In this document: positions 41,715 to 50,685 of the stretch, piece by piece
How positions within the stretch are numbered: the stretch's first letter is position 1
Layout of the letters: the number at the start of each line of letters is the position of its first letter
NCBI RefSeq assembly: GCF_000956525.1
Contig: NZ_JYIW01000022.1
Coordinates: forward strand, 1 to 64,000
Source of the DNA: Microbacterium oxydans
GTDB taxonomy: Bacteria; Actinomycetota; Actinomycetes; Actinomycetales; Microbacteriaceae
Reading direction: 5' to 3'
DNA length: 64,000 bases
Notes under the pieces: model-generated
What the model was told of the DNA's origin: nothing
Database searches by the model: none
The model's input: only the letters and a program-made list of their open reading frames with translations
Program-made: the position numbers and the translations under genes

Positions 41715-43229
41715 TCAGCTGGGCGCGTGCGCCTCCAGGAACTCGTACACGTCCGTCGTGTCGACGCCGGGGAACGCACCGGTCGGCAGCGTCGCGAGCA
41801 GCGTGCGCGGCGTCTTCACATTCGGCCAGGAGTGCTCGCGCCAGCGGTCCTCGAGATCCGCAGGAGCACGGCGGCAGCACACCTCGACGGAGTGCTTCGA
41901 GACGCCGCGATGCTGGGTGTCTCGACCGACGAACCACTTCGTGTCGGCGAAGCGCACCCCGACGCTCACCGAATGCAGCCCCTCGCTGGACGCCTCGACC
42001 CGGGCGGTACACCAGTAGGTGCCGTTGCCGGTGTCGGTGTACTGGTAATACGGGTTGAAGCGGTCGTCCTCGTCGAACACGACGCGGCTCGTCCACTTGC
42101 GGCAGCACATCTGGCCCTCGATCGCCCCGAGACGATCGGTCGGGAAGTTCACGTCGTCGTTCTCGTACGCCTTCGTGATCGTGCCCGACTCATGCACCTT
42201 CAGGAAGTGCACCGGAATGTCGAGGTGCCGGGTCGCCAGATTCGTGAACCGGTGCGCCGCTGTCTCGTACGACACCGAATACGCGTCGCGCAGATCCTCG
42301 ATCGAGATCGAACGGCGGGCCTTGGCGTCCTTCAACGCGGGCACGACGTGCGCCTCGGGGATCAGCAGCGCACCCGTGAGGTAGTTCGTCTCGACCCGCT
42401 GGCGCAGGAACTCGGCGTAGCTGCGCGGCTCGGAATGCCCGAGCATGCGGCTCGACAGCGCCTGCAGCACCGCGGTGCGGGCATCGCCCTTCGCCGGCAC
42501 CCGGCTCGACAGGTACAGCCGGCCGTGCGCGAGGTCGGCGACACTGCGGGTCGTCTGCGGCAGGTCCGGTGCGTAGTGGAGGGTGAAGCCGAGGTAGGCC
42601 GCGATCTCGGATGCGGTGCGCTGCGTGAGCGGTCCGCCAGGATGCCCGACCGCACCGAGGATCTCGGATGCCGTGGTCTCGAGGTCGGCGAAGTGGTTGT
42701 CCTGCCTGCGCATCAGGTGCCGGAGCTCCACGTTCGCGCGGCGGGCCTCTTCCGGCGTCGCCGCCCGCTCGTCCTTGAGGCGATCGATCTCGCCGTGCAG
42801 CGCGAGCAGCGCCTTCAGCGCATCCGTCGGCACGCTCTTCGCGATGCGGAACGGCTCGATCCCGAGGGCTTGGAAGGTCTGCCCCTTCATCGCTCGTTCC
42901 AGCGCGATCTCCACGGCGCTGCGTTCGTCGAGCGGTTCGCCCTCGAGCAGCGCATCGATCGTGACGCCGAGCGCCCGAGCGATCGCCTGCAGCTGCGTGA
43001 GCTTGGGCTCGCGCTTGCCGGTCTCGACCATCGACATCTGGCTCGGCGCGCGATCGACCGCCGCGGCGAGGTCGTCGAGGGTCATGCCTCGTGCGGTCCG
43101 CAACTGCCGGATGCGGCGTCCGATCGTGAGCGAGTCGGCGTCTTCCGCGTCGGAGCGCAGGGTTCCTGAGCCGCGATCCTGGGTCCCTGAGCCGCGATCC
43201 TGGGTCCCTGAGCCTGTCGAAGGGGTCAT
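41715..43229 (-). CDS. ramB: RamB-type regulator of acetate metabolism
   Basis: 504 residues. Helix-turn-helix of the XRE type at about 37-92 ([35 protein letters not shown]). The long C-terminal region has the RamB/ScfR family blocks ([33 protein letters not shown]) and two Cys pairs ([16 protein letters not shown]). RamB represses aceA/aceB and acetate-activation genes in Corynebacterium; here the gene is divergent from aceA. Start ATG 43229. The first 24 residues ([20 protein letters not shown]) are encoded by repeat DNA and are not part of the domain. Confidence 0.88.
   Translation of the reverse strand: MTPSTGSGTQDRGSGTQDRGSGTLRSDAEDADSLTIGRRIRQLRTARGMTLDDLAAAVDRAPSQMSMVETGKREPKLTQLQAIARALGVTIDALLEGEPLDERSAVEIALERAMKGQTFQALGIEPFRIAKSVPTDALKALLALHGEIDRLKDERAATPEEARRANVELRHLMRRQDNHFADLETTASEILGAVGHPGGPLTQRTASEIAAYLGFTLHYAPDLPQTTRSVADLAHGRLYLSSRVPAKGDARTAVLQALSSRMLGHSEPRSYAEFLRQRVETNYLTGALLIPEAHVVPALKDAKARRSISIEDLRDAYSVSYETAAHRFTNLATRHLDIPVHFLKVHESGTITKAYENDDVNFPTDRLGAIEGQMCCRKWTSRVVFDEDDRFNPYYQYTDTGNGTYWCTARVEASSEGLHSVSVGVRFADTKWFVGRDTQHRGVSKHSVEVCCRRAPADLEDRWREHSWPNVKTPRTLLATLPTGAFPGVDTTDVYEFLEAHAPS
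43160..43227. repeat. 21-bp tandem repeat fused to a family-B repeat at the ramB 5' end
   Basis: GGGTCCCTGAGCCGCGATCC plus T is repeated (43160-43180 with one change, 43181-43201), followed by a complete family-B copy GGTCCCTGAGCCTGTCGAAG at 43203-43222. On the minus strand it codes for [20 protein letters not shown] at the N-terminus of RamB. Confidence 0.85.
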
Positions 43230-43236
43230 GCCGGCG

Positions 43237-43310
43237 ATTCTGTCACAGAAACAGAATTTCCTACGATCTTCTCCGCACATTCGGTCATCGGATGCTCCGA
43301 ACTTCACACA
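43237..43310. promoter_or_regulatory. divergent ramB-aceA control region
   Basis: On the minus strand CAGAAT lies seven bases before the ramB ATG (-10, leaderless). On the plus strand TACGAT (43262-43267) is a possible aceA -10, giving a leader of about 105 nt. GAACTTCACACA (43299-43310) weakly resembles the Corynebacterium RamB site. None of these is decisive. Confidence 0.35.
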
Positions 43311-43378
43311 CAGTGGGAACACGCCACCCGCTGGATGCTTCGACAGGACCAGCGATCCACGCTCATCGAGGAGACATC

Positions 43379-44719
43379 ATGACGAACACCGCAGGAACCA
43401 ACGCACCCCGTCCAGCCGGCCTGCGCGCCGGCGACCAGGTGCAGACGGCTGCCGAGCTCCAGGAGATCTGGGAGACGGATCCTCGGTGGGACGGCGTCGA
43501 GCGCACATACACGGCCGACGACGTCATCCGCATCCGCGGCTCGGTCCGTGAGGAGTCGACGCTCGCCCACCGTGGCGCCGAGAACCTCTGGAATCTGCTG
43601 CACACCGAGGACTACGTGCGGGCCCTCGGCGCGTACACCGGCGGCCAGGCCGTGCAGCAGGTGCGCGCAGGGCTCAAGGCGATCTACCTCTCCGGCTGGC
43701 AGGTCGCGGCCGACGGCAACCTCGCCGGTCAGACCTACCCCGACCAGTCGCTGTACCCCGCGAACTCGGTGCCGGCGGTGGTCCGCCGCATCAACAACGC
43801 CCTGATCCGCCAGGACCAGCTCGAGCACGCCGAGGCCATGAGCGGCACGGGTGAGATCACCCAGGACTGGCTCGCCCCGATCGTCGCCGACGCCGAGGCC
43901 GGCTTCGGCGGACCGCTGAACGCCTACGAGCTCGCGCAGTCGCTGATCCAGGCGGGAGCTGCAGCCATCCACTGGGAGGACCAGCTGGCGAGCGAGAAGA
44001 AGTGCGGCCACCTCGGCGGCAAGGTGCTCGTGCCGACGCAGCAGCACATCCGCACCCTGAACGCGGCGCGCCTCGCAGCCGACGTCGCCGGCGTCCCCAC
44101 CGTCATCATCGCCCGCACGGATGCCCTCGCCGCCGACCTGCTCACCAGCGATGTCGACGAGCGCGACCAGGCGTTCACCACCGGCGAGCGCACGACCGAG
44201 GGGTTCTACCGCATCCGCCCCGGCATCGAGTCGGTCATCAGCCGCGGGCTCGCCTTCGCCCCGTATGCAGACCTGCTGTGGGTCGAGACCGGCGAGCCGG
44301 ACATCGAGCTCGCCCGGTCGTTCGCGGCGGCCATCCACGAGCAGTTCCCCGGCAAGCTCCTCGCCTACAACTGCTCACCGAGCTTCAACTGGAAGCGCCA
44401 CCTCTCGGATGCCGAGATCGCGACGTTCCAGCAGGAGCTCGCCGACCTGGGCTACAAGTTCCAGTTCATCACCCTCGCCGGCTTCCACGCCCTGAACTAC
44501 TCGATGTTCGACCTCGCCCGCGGCTACGCCGATCGCGCCATGAGCGCATACGTCGAGCTGCAGGAAGCCGAGTTCGCCGCTGAAGCAGACGGCTACACCG
44601 CCACCAAGCACCAGCGCGAGGCGGGCACCGGCTACTTCGACGTCATCTCCACTGCGCTCAACCCCGACAGCGCGACCCTCGCCCTCGCCGGCTCCACCGA
44701 GACCGCGCAGTTCCACTGA
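43379..44719 (+). CDS. aceA: isocitrate lyase
   Basis: 446 residues. Catalytic Cys in [14 protein letters not shown] (about 200), substrate-binding EDQ in [12 protein letters not shown], and YNCSPSFNW. It splits isocitrate to glyoxylate and succinate for growth on acetate or fatty acids. ATG at 43379 with GAGGAG five bases upstream. Divergent from ramB and 20 bp upstream of aceB on the same strand, so both shunt enzymes form one operon. Confidence 0.96.
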   Translation: MTNTAGTNAPRPAGLRAGDQVQTAAELQEIWETDPRWDGVERTYTADDVIRIRGSVREESTLAHRGAENLWNLLHTEDYVRALGAYTGGQAVQQVRAGLKAIYLSGWQVAADGNLAGQTYPDQSLYPANSVPAVVRRINNALIRQDQLEHAEAMSGTGEITQDWLAPIVADAEAGFGGPLNAYELAQSLIQAGAAAIHWEDQLASEKKCGHLGGKVLVPTQQHIRTLNAARLAADVAGVPTVIIARTDALAADLLTSDVDERDQAFTTGERTTEGFYRIRPGIESVISRGLAFAPYADLLWVETGEPDIELARSFAAAIHEQFPGKLLAYNCSPSFNWKRHLSDAEIATFQQELADLGYKFQFITLAGFHALNYSMFDLARGYADRAMSAYVELQEAEFAAEADGYTATKHQREAGTGYFDVISTALNPDSATLALAGSTETAQFH

Positions 44720-44739
44720 TTTCGCAAAGGACCACGATC

Positions 44740-46395
44740 ATGACCACTCCCACCGCTCCCCCGACCACGGCTCCGATCCAGACGACCCAGCAGGGTCCGG
44801 CGATCGAGGTCAACGGCGCTCTGCGCGACCGCTACGACGAGATCCTCACCCCCGGAGCGATCGCCTTCCTCACCGAGCTGCACCACCGCTTCGCCTCGCG
44901 TCGCCATGACCGGCTCGCCGACCGCATGCGTCGCCGCTTCGAGATCGGCAACGGTCACGACCCGCGGTTCCGCGACGACACCGCGCACATCCGCGATGAC
45001 ACCGAGTGGTGCGTCGCCGGAGCCGGCCCTGGACTCGAGGACCGCCGCGTCGAGATCACCGGTCCGACAGACCCGAAGATGACGATCAACGCGCTGAACT
45101 CGGGCGCGCGGGTCTGGCTCGCCGATCAGGAGGACGCCACGAGCCCCACCTGGAAGAACGTCATCGAGGGTCAGCTGTCGTTGCGCGACGCCATCCGGGG
45201 CGAACTCTCGTTCACCTCTCCCGAGGGCAAGGAGTACCGCGTCACGGCGGACCGCACGCCGACGATCGTGATGCGTCCGCGCGGCTGGCACCTGCCGGAG
45301 AAGCACATCTCCTTCATCGACCGCGCAGGGCGCCGCACCTCGGCATCCGGCTCCCTGGTCGACTTCGGGCTCTACTTCCTGCACAACGCGCAGGCGCTGA
45401 TCGACGGCGGCCGCGGGCCGTACTTCTACCTCGCCAAGATCGAGTCCAGCGAAGAGGCCAAGCTCTGGGATGACGTCTTCTCGTTCAGCGAGGAGTACAT
45501 CGGCATCCCGCACGGCACGGTCAGGGCGACCGTGCTGATCGAGACGCTTCCCGCCGCGTTCGAGATGGACGAGATCCTGTACGAGCTGCGCGACCATTGC
45601 GCCGGCCTGAACGCAGGGCGCTGGGACTACATCTTCTCGATCATCAAGAACTACCGCGGCCGCGGGGCACGGTTCGTGCTCCCCGACCGCAGCGAGGTCA
45701 CCATGACGGTGCCGTTCATGCGGGCGTACACCGACCTGCTCGTGCAGACCTGCCACAAGCGGGGCGCATTCGCGATCGGCGGCATGAGCGCGTCGATCCC
45801 CAACCGCCGCGACCCCGAGGCGACGGCACGGGCGATCGAGAAGGTCGCCGCCGACAAGAAGCGCGAGGCCGGCGACGGCTTCGACGGCACCTGGGTCGCA
45901 CACCCCGACCTGATCCCGACAGCGCTGGCCGAATTCGATGCGGTGCTCGGAGACCGGCCGAACCAGGTCGACCGCCAGCGCGACGACGTTCGCGTGCAGG
46001 CATCCGATCTGCTCGATCTGCACATCGGTCGCCCGATCACGGCGCAGGGCGTCCGCGACAACGTGTCGGTCGCGATCCGCTACCTCGAGGCCTGGTTGCG
46101 TGGTCTGGGTGCCGTCGCGATCGACAACCTGATGGAGGATGCCGCGACCGCCGAGATCAGCCGCTCGCAGGTCTGGCAGTGGATCCATCAGGACCGCAGC
46201 ACGCAGGACGGCACCGCGATCACGACCGAGTACATCGAGGGACTCATCTCCCAGGTGCTCGCCCAGGCGACGCGGAGCGCCGGCGACCGGTTCGACGACG
46301 CGGCGGAGATCTTCCGCGAGGTGTCGCTGCGCGAGGAGTTCCCCGCATTCCTCACCCTCGGCGCGTACTCGAAGTACCTGATCGACGAAGACTGA
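44740..46395 (+). CDS. aceB: malate synthase A
   Basis: 551 residues, A-type length. MRPRGWHLPEKH, the catalytic region LIETLPAAFEMDEILYELRD with the Glu, NAGRWDYIFSIIK and GMSASIPNRRDP are diagnostic. It condenses glyoxylate with acetyl-CoA to malate, the second shunt step. It starts 20 bp after aceA with AAAGGA upstream. A 16-bp hairpin closes the operon. Confidence 0.96.
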   Translation: MTTPTAPPTTAPIQTTQQGPAIEVNGALRDRYDEILTPGAIAFLTELHHRFASRRHDRLADRMRRRFEIGNGHDPRFRDDTAHIRDDTEWCVAGAGPGLEDRRVEITGPTDPKMTINALNSGARVWLADQEDATSPTWKNVIEGQLSLRDAIRGELSFTSPEGKEYRVTADRTPTIVMRPRGWHLPEKHISFIDRAGRRTSASGSLVDFGLYFLHNAQALIDGGRGPYFYLAKIESSEEAKLWDDVFSFSEEYIGIPHGTVRATVLIETLPAAFEMDEILYELRDHCAGLNAGRWDYIFSIIKNYRGRGARFVLPDRSEVTMTVPFMRAYTDLLVQTCHKRGAFAIGGMSASIPNRRDPEATARAIEKVAADKKREAGDGFDGTWVAHPDLIPTALAEFDAVLGDRPNQVDRQRDDVRVQASDLLDLHIGRPITAQGVRDNVSVAIRYLEAWLRGLGAVAIDNLMEDAATAEISRSQVWQWIHQDRSTQDGTAITTEYIEGLISQVLAQATRSAGDRFDDAAEIFREVSLREEFPAFLTLGAYSKYLIDED

Positions 46396-46405
46396 CACTC
46401 CCCCA

Positions 46406-46451
46406 CGAGCCCCCGATCGCGTTCGCATCCAGCGGCGCGATCGGGGGCTCG
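46406..46451 (+). terminator. aceAB terminator
   Basis: CGAGCCCCCGATCGCG and CGCGATCGGGGGCTCG form a perfect 16-bp stem with a 14-nt loop (TTCGCATCCAGCGG), 10 bp after the aceB stop. The loop resembles the centre of 58-bp element copy 2. Confidence 0.85.
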
Positions 46452-46493
46452 GCGGCGTCTGCCGAACCCGGAGCCGATGGTCCGCCGCGGACG

Positions 46494-46499
46494 TACGCT
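46494..46499 (+). promoter_or_regulatory. -10 hexamer, leaderless gene
   Basis: TACGCT ends six bases before the ATG at 46506. Confidence 0.45.
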
Positions 46500-46505
46500 G
46501 GACTC

Positions 46506-46940
46506 ATGACAGACGTCTGGGGCGACATCGCCGGCGAGTTCCTGCATCTCTACCCGCGGGGCAATCGGCTCCTGGCGGTGACCGGAGTGGACGCCGAGCG
46601 CTCGCGCCGCACGGCCGACGACCTCGCCGCCGCGCTGACTGCGGCGGGCCAGCAGGTCGAGCGCGCACACACCGCGGATGGGGATGGCGAGGCGTTGCGA
46701 GCCGAGATCATCGCGCCCTTCCGTGCCGCAGCGCAGGACGGGCGCGTGCTGCTCGTCTCCGGTCCGGCCGCGTTGATGGACGAGGGAACCCGAGGCATCT
46801 GGAACTTCACCCTGTGGCAGCTCGCTGGCGATGAGCCGCCGCACAGCGTGGCATCCGCCCTCGTCGACGTCACCGATCCCGACAACCCGGTCCGCCGCTT
46901 CGCGGACTACTGCGCCCTGCCGGCATCCTTCGGGGCCTGA
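46506..46940 (+). CDS. degenerate uridine kinase-like (P-loop) protein
   Basis: 144 residues. LLAVTGVDAERSRRTADDLAAAL sits where P-loop kinases of the uridine-kinase group have G-x-D-G-x-G-K-[ST]; the glycine, lysine and Ser/Thr are missing, so nucleotide binding is probably lost. The later LLVSGPAALMDEGTRGIWNF and VDVTDPDNPVRRFADYC resemble the strand-plus-tail of the same group. No function can be given. Leaderless start at 46506. Convergent with the Lrp gene across a palindromic repeat. The kinase relationship is my inference and not certain. Confidence 0.55.
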   Translation: MTDVWGDIAGEFLHLYPRGNRLLAVTGVDAERSRRTADDLAAALTAAGQQVERAHTADGDGEALRAEIIAPFRAAAQDGRVLLVSGPAALMDEGTRGIWNFTLWQLAGDEPPHSVASALVDVTDPDNPVRRFADYCALPASFGA

Positions 46941-46963
46941 CCGCGTCGAATCGCCGGCTGCGT

Positions 46964-47081
46964 GGTCGCTCCGGTCGCACTTCGTGCCGGTCGCTGGACG
47001 CCGGGGTCGTTCCGGTCGCAGTTCGTGCCGCTCCGCGACCGCCGGGGCAGCACGAAGTGCGACCGGAATGAACGCCCCGGC
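46964..47081. repeat. direct and inverted repeat block between convergent genes
   Basis: GGTCGCTCCGGTCGCACTTC and GGTCGTTCCGGTCGCAGTTC are direct copies about 42 bp apart (46964 and 47006), each followed by GTGCCG and later GCCGGGG. An inverted third copy (GCACGAAGTGCGACCGGAAT at about 47050) pairs with the second to give a long stem. It probably terminates both converging genes. Not part of the 58-bp family. Confidence 0.75.
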
Positions 47082-47091
47082 CGCGAACCGC

Positions 47092-47601
47092 TCAGGTGAA
47101 CGACGCGGCCACCGAGTTGCGGTGGTAGTCGAAGACGATGCTCGTGCGCGTCGATGCGACGCTGCTCTGCGCCGATAGATGCTCGAGCACGAACTCGCGC
47201 ATCTCCGACGAGTCGGCCACGGCGATGTGGAGCAGGAAGTCGTCGTCGCCGCCGAGGAAGAACACCTGGATCACCTGCGGCAGGACCCGCACACGTTCCG
47301 CGAACTCGACGATGCTCTCCCGCCGCCCGCTCGGGCGCAGCGTCACGCCGATGATCGCCTGGAGTCCGGCGCCCAGCATCCGCTCGTCCACGCTCGCGTG
47401 GAACCCCGTGATCACGCCGCGATCGATCAGCGACCGCAGGCGCGCATGCGCGGTCGACGGTGCGACGCCGAGCGTGCCGGCCAGCTCGGCGTTCGTCATC
47501 CGTCCGTCGCGACTGAGCAGCCGCACGATCTCCGCGTCGATCGGGTCGAGCGCCGGCGCCCGAAGAGTCTTCGGCCCAGCGGCCCGATCTGCCTCATCCA
47601 T
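47092..47601 (-). CDS. Lrp/AsnC-family regulator (AldR-like)
   Basis: 169 residues. Lrp helix-turn-helix (LDPIDAEIVRLLSRDGRMTN, AELAGTLGVAPSTAHARL) and the C-terminal RAM ligand domain (VTLRPSGRRESIVEFAERV, FFLGGDDDFLLHIAV). Divergent from alanine dehydrogenase, the arrangement of mycobacterial aldR-ald, where alanine-bound AldR activates ald. Start ATG 47601 with TAATAC five bases upstream (leaderless). Confidence 0.9.
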   Translation of the reverse strand: MDEADRAAGPKTLRAPALDPIDAEIVRLLSRDGRMTNAELAGTLGVAPSTAHARLRSLIDRGVITGFHASVDERMLGAGLQAIIGVTLRPSGRRESIVEFAERVRVLPQVIQVFFLGGDDDFLLHIAVADSSEMREFVLEHLSAQSSVASTRTSIVFDYHRNSVAASFT

Positions 47602-47606
47602 ACGAA

Positions 47607-47637
47607 GTATTATTCAGCATTTCGACTGCAGCCGAAT
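47607..47637. promoter_or_regulatory. aldR-like/ald divergent control region
   Basis: TAATAC (47607-47612, minus strand) is the -10 of the regulator gene. ATTCAGC (47612-47618) and GCCGAAT (47631-47637) form an imperfect inverted repeat of the Lrp type in an A/T-rich patch, a candidate binding site. The ald leader is about 60-100 nt. Confidence 0.4.
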
Positions 47638-47732
47638 CTTCTCAAGGGAATCTGTTGAAGTACCGACGTTTCTGCGATTCTGTGTTCACGAACGCGACAG
47701 CAGTCTTCACGGACACGACACATGGAGGATCG

Positions 47733-48818
47733 ATGAAGATCGGCGTACCGACCGAGGTCAAGAACAACGAGAACCGGGTCGCTCTGACGCCCGCCGGCGC
47801 CGACCGCCTGGTGCACGAGGGCCATCGGGTGATCGTGCAGTCCGGTGCAGGGCTGGGATCGAGCATCACGGATGACGCGTACCGCGCCGTCGGCGCAGAG
47901 ATCGTCGACTCCGCCGCCGAGGTGTGGGCTGCGGCCGACCTGCTGATCAAGGTCAAGGAGCCGATCGCCCAGGAGTACGGCTTCCTGCGTCCCGACCTCA
48001 CCCTCTTCACCTATCTGCACCTCGCCGCGGACCGGGCCCTCACCACCGCGCTGGTCGATGCCGGCACCACCGCGGTGGCGTACGAGACGGTGCAGCTGCC
48101 CGACCGAAGCCTGCCCCTGCTGGTGCCGATGAGCGAGATCGCCGGACGTCTGTCGGTGACGATGGGCTCGTACGCGCTGCTGCGCTCGAACGGCGGCCGC
48201 GGCACCCTGCTCGGCGGTATCGCCGGCACCCCGCGAGCGAAGACCGTCGTGATCGGCGGCGGCGTCGCCGGAGAGCACGCTGCGGCGAACGCACTCGGCC
48301 TGGGCTCGAAGGTCACCGTGATCGACATCTCCCTGCCGCGTCTGCGCGAGCTCGAGCACCGCTACGGCGGCGCACTCGAGACCCGCGCATCAAGTCGCTA
48401 CGACATCGCCGAGGAGCTCGCCACCGCCGACCTCGTGATCGGCTCGGTCCTGATCCCCGGTGCCGCAGCGCCCAAGCTCGTGACCGACGACATGGTCGCC
48501 ACCATGAAGCCCGGCTCGGTGCTGGTCGACATCGCGATCGACCAGGGCGGATGCTTCGAGGGCTCGCGCCCGACCACGCACGACGACCCGACGTTCGCGG
48601 TGCACGACTCGATCTACTACTGCGTCGCGAACATGCCGGGCGCCGTGCCCGAGACCGCAACGCGTGCGCTCACCAATGCGACACTGCCCTACGTCTCGGC
48701 GATCGCCGGCAAGGGCTGGGACCGTGCCGCAGCCGACGACGCCGCACTCGCGAAGGGCCTGAATGTGCACGGCGGCCGCATCATGCTCGATGCCGTCGCT
48801 CAGGCGCACGGCCTCTGA
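47733..48818 (+). CDS. ald: alanine dehydrogenase
   Basis: 361 residues, right length. MKIGVPTEVKNNENRVALTP, lysine in DLLIKVKEPIAQEY, the NAD-binding GGGVAGEHAAANALGLG (about 174-190), and NMPGAVPETATRALTNATLP. It interconverts alanine and pyruvate plus ammonia. ATG at 47733 with GGAGG five bases upstream. An upstream in-frame ATG at 47655 would add 26 residues unlike the family. Divergent from its presumed Lrp-type regulator. Confidence 0.95.
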   Translation: MKIGVPTEVKNNENRVALTPAGADRLVHEGHRVIVQSGAGLGSSITDDAYRAVGAEIVDSAAEVWAAADLLIKVKEPIAQEYGFLRPDLTLFTYLHLAADRALTTALVDAGTTAVAYETVQLPDRSLPLLVPMSEIAGRLSVTMGSYALLRSNGGRGTLLGGIAGTPRAKTVVIGGGVAGEHAAANALGLGSKVTVIDISLPRLRELEHRYGGALETRASSRYDIAEELATADLVIGSVLIPGAAAPKLVTDDMVATMKPGSVLVDIAIDQGGCFEGSRPTTHDDPTFAVHDSIYYCVANMPGAVPETATRALTNATLPYVSAIAGKGWDRAAADDAALAKGLNVHGGRIMLDAVAQAHGL

Positions 48819-48858
48819 CCCCCTGCGTTCCCTCGCTCCTCCCTCCCCCTCCGACCCG

Positions 48859-48916
48859 TGAGGGGTCAGAACACGCCGCGCCGGCTCCGCCCGGCGCGGC
48901 GTGTTCTGACTCCTCG
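48859..48916. repeat. 58-bp palindromic element, copy 7
   Basis: TGAGGGGTCAGAACACGCCG left and CGGCGTGTTCTGACTCCTCG right. The centre GCGCCGGCTCCGCCCGGCGC also pairs. It lies 40 bp after ald and 56 bp before aspC, 26 kb from the nearest other copy. Confidence 0.88.
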
Positions 48917-48959
48917 CTCGATCGGGCGTCATTCCCTGCGCGGTGCGTGTCCACCCGGG

Positions 48960-48965
48960 TACGCT
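48960..48965 (+). promoter_or_regulatory. -10 hexamer for the leaderless aminotransferase gene
   Basis: TACGCT ends seven bases before the GTG at 48973. Confidence 0.45.
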
Positions 48966-48972
48966 CGTAGTC

Positions 48973-50190
48973 GTGACCGAACGAGCTCCTCTCTCCCGCA
49001 AACTGTCCGCGATCGCCGAATCCGCGACCCTCAAGGTCGATGCCAAGGCGAAGGCTCTCAAGGCCGAGGGCAAGCCCGTGATCTCGTATGCGGCGGGCGA
49101 GCCGGACTTCTCGACGCCGCAGTTCATCGTGGATGCCGCCGCCGAGGCACTCGCCGACCCCGCGAGCTACCGATACACGCCGGCGGCCGGACTCCCGGCA
49201 CTGCGCGAGGCGATCGCCGCGAAGACACTGCGCGACTCGGGCCTCGAGGTCTCGCCGAGCCAGGTCATCGTGACCAACGGCGGCAAGCAGTCGGTGTACC
49301 AGGCGTTCCAGGCCGTGGTGAACCCCGGCGACGAGGTGCTGCTGCCTGCGCCGTACTGGACCACCTATCCTGAGGCGATCCGTCTCGCCGACGGTACTCC
49401 GGTCGAGGTCTTCGCCGGTGCCGACCAGGACTACAAGGTCACCGTCGAACAGCTCGAGGCGGCCCGCACCGAGCGCACGACCGCGTTGGTCTTCGTCTCA
49501 CCGTCGAACCCGACCGGCTCGGTCTACACCGCCGACGAGACGAAGGCGATCGGCGAGTGGGCGCTCGAGCACGGCATCTGGGTCATCAGCGACGAGATCT
49601 ACCAGAACCTCACGTACCCTTCGACAGGCTCAGGGACCCCGACCAAGGCGACGTCGATCGTCGAGGCGGTCCCCGAGGTCGCGGGTCAGACGATCCTCGT
49701 CAACGGCGTCGCGAAGACCTACGCGATGACCGGCTGGCGTGTCGGCTGGATGGTCGGCCCCGCGGACGCCATCAAGATCGCCGCGAACCTGCAGTCGCAC
49801 CTGTCGAGCAACGTGAACAACGTCGCGCAGAAGGCGGCGATCGCCGCGCTGAACGGTCCGCAGGACGAGGCCGAGCAGATGCGCCAGGCGTTCGACCGGC
49901 GCCGCCGCCTGATCGTGGCTGAGCTGTCGAAGATCGACGGCGTCCGGGTCCCGAACCCGCTCGGCGCGTTCTACGTGTACCCCGATGTGCAGGGCCTGCT
50001 CGGCCGCACCTGGGGCGGCGTGACGCCGACCACCTCGCTCGAGCTCGCCGACCTCATCCTGGACCAGGCCGAGGTCGCGGTCGTCCCCGGTGAGGCGTTC
50101 GGACCGAGCGGCTACCTCCGCCTCTCCTACGCCCTCGGCGACGATGCGCTCCTCGAAGGGGTGCAGCGCCTCCAGCGTCTGTTCGCCTGA
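48973..50190 (+). CDS. aspC: aspartate (class I/II) aminotransferase
   Basis: 405 residues. [18 protein letters not shown]-stacking [32 protein letters not shown] lysine in [16 protein letters not shown] (about 245), and [10 protein letters not shown]. It transfers amino groups between aspartate and 2-oxoglutarate. After [11 protein letters not shown] a family-B repeat inserts PSTGSGTP in frame, in a loop just before the next helix; the enzyme is otherwise intact. GTG at 48973 supported by a -10 hexamer seven bases upstream. Divergence from neighbours and a strong downstream hairpin make it monocistronic. Confidence 0.93.
   Translation: MTERAPLSRKLSAIAESATLKVDAKAKALKAEGKPVISYAAGEPDFSTPQFIVDAAAEALADPASYRYTPAAGLPALREAIAAKTLRDSGLEVSPSQVIVTNGGKQSVYQAFQAVVNPGDEVLLPAPYWTTYPEAIRLADGTPVEVFAGADQDYKVTVEQLEAARTERTTALVFVSPSNPTGSVYTADETKAIGEWALEHGIWVISDEIYQNLTYPSTGSGTPTKATSIVEAVPEVAGQTILVNGVAKTYAMTGWRVGWMVGPADAIKIAANLQSHLSSNVNNVAQKAAIAALNGPQDEAEQMRQAFDRRRRLIVAELSKIDGVRVPNPLGAFYVYPDVQGLLGRTWGGVTPTTSLELADLILDQAEVAVVPGEAFGPSGYLRLSYALGDDALLEGVQRLQRLFA
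49617..49638. repeat. family-B repeat inside aspC
   Basis: CCC followed by TTCGACAGGCTCAGGGACC, read in frame as PSTGSGTP. Same core as the intergenic copies at 12687 and 24026. Confidence 0.8.
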
Positions 50191-50203
50191 CCCCACGAAT
50201 CGA

Positions 50204-50242
50204 GAAGGCCCCCTCGCGCAGTCGTCTGCGGAGGGGGCCTTC
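50204..50242 (+). terminator. aspC terminator (bidirectional)
   Basis: GAAGGCCCCCTC and GAGGGGGCCTTC, 12-bp stem, 15-nt loop, between the convergent aspC and VOC genes. Confidence 0.88.
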
Positions 50243-50251
50243 GTCGTGTCG

Positions 50252-50653
50252 TCAGGATTCCGGCTGATAGCCGATCAGCCAGCGGATGCCGTAGCGGTCC
50301 ACGAGCATTCCGTCCCAGTCACCCCAGGGGCGCCGCTGCAGCGGATCGATCACGCGTCCACCGACCGAGAGATCGGCGAACCAGCCGGTGAGCGTCGAGG
50401 CGTCGGCGGTGCCGAGGAGTGAGAAGAACATGCCGTTCATCTGCACAGCATCCGCGTCGATGCCTGCATCCGCGCCGGAGAGGTCGACGACCCCTTCCAA
50501 CATCGCGTGCGCGATCGCGTCGGCGGGGCCGTCGTGCCGGTCGAACTGGGCGTAGTCGAACATTCGCAGCTCGCCACCGAACACGGACTGGTAGTGCCGC
50601 ATCGCCTCGGCCGCGTTCCCGGGGAACAGCAGGTACGGAGTCAGTCCACTCAT
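50252..50653 (-). CDS. VOC-fold protein, PhnB-like
   Basis: 133 residues of the PhnB/3-demethylubiquinone-methyltransferase-like glyoxalase fold: SGLTPYLLFPGNAAEAMRHY, FGGELRMFDYAQF, and the closing WGDWDGMLVDRYGIRWLIGY (WG-x3-G-x3-D-x-x-G-x-x-W). The family is widespread and mostly uncharacterised. Start ATG 50653 with TACACT six bases upstream (leaderless). Confidence 0.85.
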   Translation of the reverse strand: MSGLTPYLLFPGNAAEAMRHYQSVFGGELRMFDYAQFDRHDGPADAIAHAMLEGVVDLSGADAGIDADAVQMNGMFFSLLGTADASTLTGWFADLSVGGRVIDPLQRRPWGDWDGMLVDRYGIRWLIGYQPES

Positions 50654-50659
50654 GCGGCG

Positions 50660-50665
50660 AGTGTA
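50660..50665 (-). promoter_or_regulatory. -10 hexamer for the leaderless VOC gene
   Basis: TACACT on the minus strand, six bases before the ATG. Confidence 0.45.
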
Positions 50666-50685
50666 GTCCCGGAGCTCGAACCGCG

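Noticed and set aside
47655-47732. Upstream start for alanine dehydrogenase adding 26 residues
   Set aside because: The family begins MKIGVPTE and a good ribosome-binding site precedes that ATG; the extension lies in the regulatory region.
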